This document shows positions 57,691 to 64,000 of a stretch of 64,000 nt of DNA, piece by piece. Made by a program: the position numbers and the translations under genes. The stretch's first letter is position 1. The number at the start of each line of letters is the position of its first letter. This DNA is from Orobanche coerulescens. Lineage: Eukaryota > Streptophyta > Magnoliopsida > Lamiales > Orobanchaceae. The stretch lies in assembly GCA_033398695.1 (NCBI GenBank), contig CM065815.1, forward strand, positions 7,930,501-7,994,500, written 5' to 3'. The notes beneath the pieces were generated by a model. That model made no database searches. It was not told the DNA's origin and saw only the letters and a list, made by a program, of their open reading frames with translations.

Positions 57691-60600
57691 TTCACCAAGA
57701 ACAGCAATATAAACCGAAATAAATAGAATCAAGAAAACCCCCTTTGTGATAGAGATATATTAGGCTCAGATCTTCCGAACACTTTGCAATTTGACACCAA
57801 GAAAGTTCGATTCCACGAAGGACTAACGCCGAACCACCGCCGGCCGGCACAACAGCCCGGTAGCACATTTTCTAACCCAGAAAACCTCAGAAAACTCAGG
57901 ACACAAACCCGATCTCCCTCAAAGATATCACACCACAGATATCACTCTCGTTTTCACTCGGATTCTCAAGGCACAAAACGTTTTTCTCTTCTCGGTGTAT
58001 CAAACTCCCGTCCCCAGTGAAGTCTTTTATACCCACAAGGATGGAATCGGTCACGGGATTCCATAGACATATTCAAGAGCTCACGGGGGAGAGGAGGTAG
58101 TGAGAATCGGGAGCAAAAAACGCAGCGGGGTGGAGTTGACCGAGGTAGGTGAACTCACGGGAGAGAAGAGAGAAAAAAGAGAGACAGGAGAGAGTGGAGG
58201 CGGAGTGAAATGAGGGAGTAGGGTTAGGGTTAGATATTTAAAGGGAGATCGGATGGTCGAGATTAGGAGTAGAAATTAAGTCTGGATCGGACGGCTCCAA
58301 TTAAAGGGCTGCCAATGGGATGGGCCGGCACAGTAAATGGCATGGGCCATAGGGAGATAATATTTCTGGGCCAAATTGTGCCAAAATAATAACATTTCTC
58401 CACCTTTTGGGCTAACCAGTCAAATTGCATTTTCGGGTTTCGGAGAAAACTCATCATCGCCTATCTCCGGGGTTACCTGCACATACACAAAGTAAATAAG
58501 GTAAAAGAATTCATAAAGAAGACTAACTCACAAAGAAATCCCCTAAAGAACACAAAGTTCAAAAATTTATTCGACCGAATCAAAATTCAGTCTTTTTAAA
58601 CAAGATTTAAATTTCTCGACGGGTAAACACTTAGTACCCATATCTGAAGGATTAAATTGGGAGGGTATTTTTTCAAGATAGATTATACATTTGGCAACAT
58701 CTCGTATGAAATGGAAACGAACATCAATATGTTTCGTTCTATCATGAAAAACTGGATTCTTGCACAGTTGAATACCGGATTGACTATCCGAAAAAACTTC
58801 GACTTTATCCTTTAGAAAACCGATTTTTGATAATAGTCCTTTTAACCATATAGCTTCTTTTAATGCTTCTGTTATAGCAACATACTCATATTCTGTAGTG
58901 GATAAATCAACTATAGGTTGTAATTGAGACTTCCAACTGATCGGTGTGCCACACAAAGTAAACACATATGAAGTAGTAGACTTACGGTTATCACGATTAG
59001 CAGCGTAGTTAGAATCCACATATCCAACCAATTTTACACCTTGTGGGTGTCGAGAAAATTTAAGACCATACCTGGTTGAGCCCTTCAAGTACCTTAAGAG
59101 CCATTTGATGGCTTGCCAATGGTAAACCCCTGGGTTCGCCATATAACGACTAAGACAACTCACAACATAAGCTATGTCAGGTCTTGTGCTGACCATTAGG
59201 TACATGACCGAGCCAATGGCATTTGAGTAAGGTACTTTTTCATATAATTGATATCATCCTCAGTTTTCGGGGATTGATCCTTACTTAACAGGAAATGACC
59301 AGCTAGAGGCACAGAGGTTGATTTAGACTGACTCATAGAAAATTTGGATATAATTTTCTGCACATAGGAATCTTTGTTTAAAACAATGGTGGAGTTTTTC
59401 CTATCACGAAAGATATTCATCCCAAGAATGCGCTTAACATCACCAAGGTGTTTCATGTCAAACTTCGCACTTAAGCATTTAATGACATGATCAACTGTTT
59501 TCACACAAGGGCTCACTAAGAGCATATCATCAACATATATGAGTCAGAAAACATGATTTTTGGAATCAGTTTTGAAATACAAGCAATGATCATAATTACT
59601 TCTTGAAAATTTAAATGAGAGCATGTATTCATCAAACTTCTTATTCCATTGCCTAGATGATTGTTTTAAACCATAAATTGATTTTTTAAGCGAGCAAACA
59701 TGATTAGGGAGCTTGGGATCAATAAAGCCTTTAGGTTGACTCATATAAAGTTTTTCTTCAAGTTCACCATGTAAAAAAGCAGTTTTGACATCTAATTGTT
59801 TTAATTCCAAATCAAATTGAGCAACTAGAGCAAGCATGATATGCACAGTAGTGAACTTAACAACCGGAGCAAAGATTTCAGTGTAGTCAATACCTTCTTT
59901 CTGGGTGAAACCCTTAGCAACGAGTCTAGCTTTGAATCTGACTGACTCATTTTCTTCCTTAACTTTGAAAAGCCATTTACAGTCAACCACTGAACAGTTG
60001 GGCGGTCGGGGCACAGGAGCCCAAGTTTCATTGGAATGCAATGAAGTCATTTCTTCATTCATTGCATTAAGCCACTGTTCTGAGTGTTCAGATTTCAAAG
60101 CTTCATCATATGTTTTGGGTTCACAATTATCAATAAATTCAAACATATTGAATGCATATGATGCCATATGATAATCATTCAAGTGAGGAGGTCTTCTAAT
60201 TTCTCTCCTAGGCCTATCTCGAGCAAGTTGATAATCATGCAAATTATCTTCAAGAACTTCTGTTTCATCATGCACATTAGCATTATCATGATTATCAAGA
60301 TTCGTTTATGTTTGCACATTATCCATATTATCTAAAGAAATGTGCAGCTCCACCTCATTTGGAGCAGGGGGGTTTTTCGGATCTAGTAAAAGGCAAGGAA
60401 ATTCATTTTCGTTGAAAACAATATCTCGACTAATAATGGTTTTGAAACCGGGTTGGCCTTTCAGCCAAATCCTATAGCCTTTTACCCTTTCCGGGTATCC
60501 CAGAAACACACATCTCACAGAATGAGACTCAAGCTTATCATTTTTCTGATGCACATAAGCAGAGCAGCCAAATACACGAAGATTATAAAAATCAATAAAT

Positions 60601-60775
60601 CGACCAGACCAAACACATTCAGGATAATTACCATTCAACGGCACAGAGGGAGATCTATTTATCAAATAAGCAGCAGTAAGTAAAGCCTCACCCCAGAACT
60701 TTTTCGAGAGCCGAGACATAGCCAACATGCTTCTGACCCTTTCTAGCAAGGTTCTATTCATGCGTTCAGCCACCC

Positions 60776-62307
60776 TGACGCGCTGTCGTGACGCGACAAA
60801 ATTAGTTATTTTCATTTTTCCTTGGCTCACTTCTACTAACTAGTAGTATCGGCAAGTAAGGGTCGATCCCACGGAGAACGGTAAATCAATTAGACTAACT
60901 AAGGATTAAATACTTTTAGCAATTAAAATAAAATAAAAACGAGAGGGGGGGTTTCGATTTCTGACCTTAACTAAAATAAATTGCGTAAAATAAATTAAAT
61001 TAAAATAAACAAAGGAAATAAAATACGGAAATATCAATTAAAGAATAATCTAGTTCTTAGCTCCATTATCCACCGTTTCGAATTAATTCAAGTTTCAATG
61101 CAGCGCTTATCTCTTCTCTAATCTCATGAATTCCTATTCCGAAGCCAACAACAAGCTCTGTTGACCCCAATTATTTCTTAAGTTTATTCAATTAAAACAA
61201 GCTCTTTAATCGAACCTATCTATACGGTGGATTCAAAACAAGCTCTTCAAATCTCGCTCGCTAGATGCATTAAAAACCAAAATAATAGAATAGGCAAGAT
61301 ATTAAGTTCATAAGCTCGACTTAAGGGATCTCGATTTTGTGTTACCCAATTGGGAAAAATAAATTGTTTGCTACTTGTGAAATTAAAATTGCAACAATTA
61401 CGGATTACAACTCAATTTCATAAGACATAAAACTCCTAATCCAGTTGGCCAAACCAAATCAAGAAATTAAATGGCATAATCGTGAATTCAATAACACAAA
61501 AGTAATTCAAGAGAATTCGAGTTGAGAATACGCTACGGGATTAAAACATGAATAATTCGGATACGGTTTCAAACTTCACTAAGAACTAGAATAGAAAATT
61601 AGCCGGACATGTTGGCTTTAGAAAACAGCGAATTAATAAAAGACATGAGAAGAAAGAAATTCAAACGGTATAGTCTTCTTCTTCGCACGTCGGAATCGGC
61701 TCGGTTGCTCCGGTGAAAAATCGGTTCGGTCGTCCCTTGTATTTTCTTCTGCTCCAACCGTGTATTCTTCTCCTTCAGCCGTGAATTTGCTTCTCCAAGG
61801 TGTGTTTTTATTCCAGCCCTCCTCCCTTTTATAATTATCTCTTATCTCCTAGTTTCCTTCTTTAATTAGGACTCCTTCCTTCTTGAGTTTTATTTTCCTT
61901 GGAGTCTTTCTTCCCAAATCTATTCCAATTCTTTTTTCCAGCATATGGACCGATTTATTGCCTTGTGGAACTGATTGGGCGATTTTTGAGTCGTTTCTTG
62001 GGCCCCAAGTAAGGTTATATTCGTAACAGGACTGGCACTGGGTCAGCGAACTGACATTGGGCCACCCAGTGTTGCGCGATATTTTCTTCATTTAAGCCCA
62101 AATCACCTTGGCTTGGTCCGTTTGATGATCCAAATTATTCCTTAAGCTTAAAAACTCCATCAAACACCTAAATTAAACAACAAATTTCCAAGTGAAGTAA
62201 ATTGCACCCAAAATATAAATATATGGAAAATAACCAAGTGTGCCAACATAAAATTCATTAAACATTATAATTAACAATGATTTTAGCACACTATTTTCGT
62301 CCTATCA
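60776..62307 (-). mobile_element. 3' LTR of a further TGATA-type retroelement
   Basis: Minus strand TGATAGGACGAAAATAG...CGACAGCGCGTCA (TG...CA), 1532 bp. Directly outside, AAGTTTGGGGAGATT (minus, plus 62308-62322) is a clear polypurine tract. It interrupts the integrase of copia element 2; the preceding 5 bases are CACCC, and the matching duplication would lie beyond the window. No coding frame. Confidence 0.7.
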
Positions 62308-63678
62308 AATCTCCCCAAACTTAAACCAATGCTTGTCCTCAAGCATAATTCGAGTGAAAGAATTTCAAGAAGCATGTATTGAAAAATCCAAGATGATAGC
62401 CATATTCAAGGGAGAATAAATAATCATGAACAAGTAAGAAGAAATTTAAAGTACCTCAACCAATCTCAACATCTTCATTGGCATCAAGTGAGAGAAAATT
62501 CGATGGCCTCACAAGGGGTCACTCTCGCTCAAGTAGATATAGGGATTATTAAGCAATCACTCACGTCAAAACATGGTGTGTCCTTACCATATACTCGCAC
62601 AAAAATCAAATCTCCACTACTTAGATGAACTCATGCATATAATCAAAAGGGCTTTTATGGTTGTAACGGGGCTTTAGGTATAAGTAGGGTAAAAAAGATA
62701 AATAAAGGATTCGTTGGTCGAGACTAATCATGAAATTAAGCGCATAACAAATCCTACAAGCAATGAATCACCGTCCTTCCTTTCGCACCCTTTTGGGTGC
62801 ATACATGTAATCGCATAGCCACGAAAGATCAATTGAGGTCAGTGGCTTTAACAACATTCGAGGGGGGTATTTTTACGGCCGCCCCCCAATTTTTTTTTTT
62901 TTTTTTGTTTCGGCCTTTATTTTTTTTTTCATCTTAATTTCAGCACTTTTTTTTTCACTTCATCGCCCACTTTTTAATAATTTCTCGTCCTTCCCTCGAC
63001 TTGTTATACACCTAATTCACAACCAAATCTTGACCAAGGGTTCAAACGAATGAATTTTCACCAAAAATTAGATAATGGCTAATAAAATGTGTTGGATCAA
63101 AGAATAAGTCTTAGGTCCAAATGGGCTTCTAATGATGAATATGTCGAGGTGGGAAAATATAAGCCAAGTGGGTTATTCCTAATTTGCCTTTATCACTTTA
63201 CTGCATGAGAACACTAATATAGTCTTGACATGAATAATTGATTAAGTTCTAGTATGAACACAAAACGTTCGACCCCACAAGAAGAAATAGTGAGCATGTA
63301 TATGTATAATTATTTATATATGTGTGTATTTTGCTCTACGGCTCAAAACTCACGAATAAAAAGGGCTTGTGCCATGAATCCCTCACACCTTTATCCAAAT
63401 CCAAAATCAAGACTAGTGAACTACCCTAATTAAAATCAAACTAGTCAATCATATTCATTTCCTATGTCAGGCCATACTTAAATCCCCAATACACGAACTT
63501 GATTCAATCACACAAATTTAGCTAAGGACGCAAAATTAAATTTATCATAATTTCCAAATTCAACCAATCGTTCCAAATCCAACTTCCCCAAACTTAAAAT
63601 TAAGTACATACTCCAAATAAACGAAGGAAAAGAAAAATAAAGCATAGTAAAAGAAAGTCTAGAATAGGAATCACCGGG
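62308..63678 (-). mobile_element. 3' noncoding internal region of the same element
   Basis: Starts at the polypurine tract, then AATGCTTGTCCTCAAGCATA (compare TTGCTAGTCCCGAGCAAG at 5676), and runs to the end of the ORF below. About 1.37 kb with T-runs (62891-62930) and no coding frame. Confidence 0.55.
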
Positions 63679-64000
63679 CTAATGAGGACGACGGGCCTCC
63701 AACTGCTCAGTCAAACGATCCACCTTGGCTTGAAGTGCGCGATGTCCCTCCTCAAGATGCTCGATCCGACGCCTCAGCTCGGTCTCTGTAGCCGATTCTT
63801 CTGCTCAGCTTGTGCTCGCGCCGGCTGTCTGAGCCCTTGCCGCCGGGCTGTCTGAAGGAGTGGAAGGAAGGCTCTTGTGTAACATTTTTAAATCTCTCTC
63901 CTCCCATGGCGAAGTGTATGCGGTGTTTGGTAGAGCTATCATCTCACTTGCCGATATTCGCCACTTAAAAGTTCTTTCATTTTTTTCTAAAATGCCCATT
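63679..64000 (-). pseudogene. C-terminal end of a retroelement ORF with a coiled coil and an in-frame stop
   Basis: On the minus strand the frame entering from base 64000 reads KWRISASEMIALPNTAYTSP then a Ser/Ala/Pro-rich linker (SLPSTPSDSPAARAQTAGAS), reaches a TGA at 63807-63805, and continues in the same frame as ETELRRRIEHLEEGHRALQA, KVDRLTEQLEARRPH and TAG at 63679. The heptad pattern (L/I/V spacing) suggests a coiled coil. Position before a long noncoding tail and LTR suggests the last ORF of the element. Family not recognised; most of the protein is outside the window. Confidence 0.5.

Larger units (their letters stand above)
55840..58394 (-). mobile_element. 3' LTR of copia element 2, with a nested MITE
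   Basis: Plus-strand ends TGTTGGGTATCGGG and AAAATAATAACA (minus: TGTTATTATTTTGG...ACCCAACA), directly beside the polypurine tract. 2555 bp, of which 56219-57563 is a nested TIR element and parts are (TA)n. The other LTR is not in the window. Confidence 0.7.
55840..60775 (-). pseudogene. Copia element 2: pol with 3' LTR, 5' part removed
   Basis: Minus strand. Integrase end at 60775-60306 (VAERMNRTLLERVRSMLAMS, YLINRSPSVPLNG, GCSAYVHQKND, GYPERVKGYRIW) is followed by a TAA at 60306 and then reverse transcriptase from 60275 (YDEALKSEHSEQWLNAMNEE, VDCKWLFKVKEE, QLDVKTAFLHGELEE, YGLKQSSRQWNKKFDEYM). A TGA at 59544 falls just before the catalytic LIYVDDMLLV. A shift near 59200 leads into RNase H (STRPDIAYVVSCLSRYM, YVDSNYAANRDNRKSTTSY, LSTTEYEYVAITEALKEAIW, HDRTKHIDVRFHFIRD), which ends at 58567. 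The polypurine tract CCAAAAGGTGGAGAAA and the 3' LTR follow. Gag, protease and the 5' LTR are outside or lost because another element interrupts the integrase at 60776. Few lesions; relatively recent. Confidence 0.92.

Overview
This is nuclear DNA of a eudicot flowering plant (species not determinable from the window alone). It is AT-rich, its genes are split by GT-AG introns, and most of it is layered transposable elements typical of plants: Ty1/copia and Ty3/gypsy LTR elements, LINEs, tRNA-derived and TS-like SINEs, hAT, Mutator, Harbinger and Stowaway-type non-autonomous DNA elements, and TRIM elements. I see no bacterial-type operons, CRISPR arrays or organellar genes.

Three host genes look intact after splicing by eye. 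(1) KISH/TMEM167 on the minus strand (17979-21005, 70 aa): a tiny Golgi membrane protein whose exon 2 carries only the ATG. (2) A Dhh1/DDX6-type DEAD-box RNA helicase (RH6/RH8/RH12 clade) on the plus strand (25497-28867, nine coding exons, 495 aa). (3) An R2R3-MYB most like Arabidopsis MYB17/LMI2 on the plus strand (36890-39825, three exons, 282 aa), with a hAT-like element in intron 2. An orphan exon of a WLIM protein lies at 9270-9411.

Layout: 1-1867 gypsy gag start, PBS and 5' LTR (minus). 1868-3592 LINE remnant (minus) split by a solo LTR. 3592-3957 SINE. 4057-6760 LTR and 3' noncoding part of a TGATA-type retroelement with palindrome and 69-bp repeats. 6761-9048 5'-truncated LINE (plus). 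9587-16129 retroelement copy 1. 16481-16800 MITE. 17979-21290 KISH. 21840-21965 SINE fragment. 21966-23545 inverted minisatellite array. 23763-25128 hAT-like element with a second one nested in it. 25497-28867 helicase. 29851-34407 microsatellites, two Stowaway MITEs, a TRIM and a Mutator MITE. 36085-40535 MYB17 bracketed by inverted MITE copies. 40559-53945 a decayed copia element (minus) broken by retroelement copy 2 (40887-49083, itself holding a 2.1-kb solo LTR), a Mutator element (50475-52391, itself holding a hAT element) and a solo LTR (52542-53286). 54215-55839 LTR-like unit. 55840-60775 second copia element (minus). 60776-64000 3' LTR and 3' end of a further retroelement.

The most unusual content is a two-copy family of non-autonomous copia-derived retroelements (9587-16129 and 40887-49083). 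Both copies have LTRs, a PBS, a polypurine tract and perfect 5-bp target duplications, but no gag-pol. Both carry, antisense to the element, a LONELY GUY (LOG)-like cytokinin-activating-enzyme ORF and an unrecognised 176-aa ORF with a C-x2-C-x4-C-x3-C cluster. Their 5' cargo differs: copy 1 holds a pyruvate dehydrogenase E1-beta exon fused to a gutted ATL-type RING-H2 gene fragment, and copy 2 holds other, unidentified sequence. This looks like a gene-capturing retroelement lineage.
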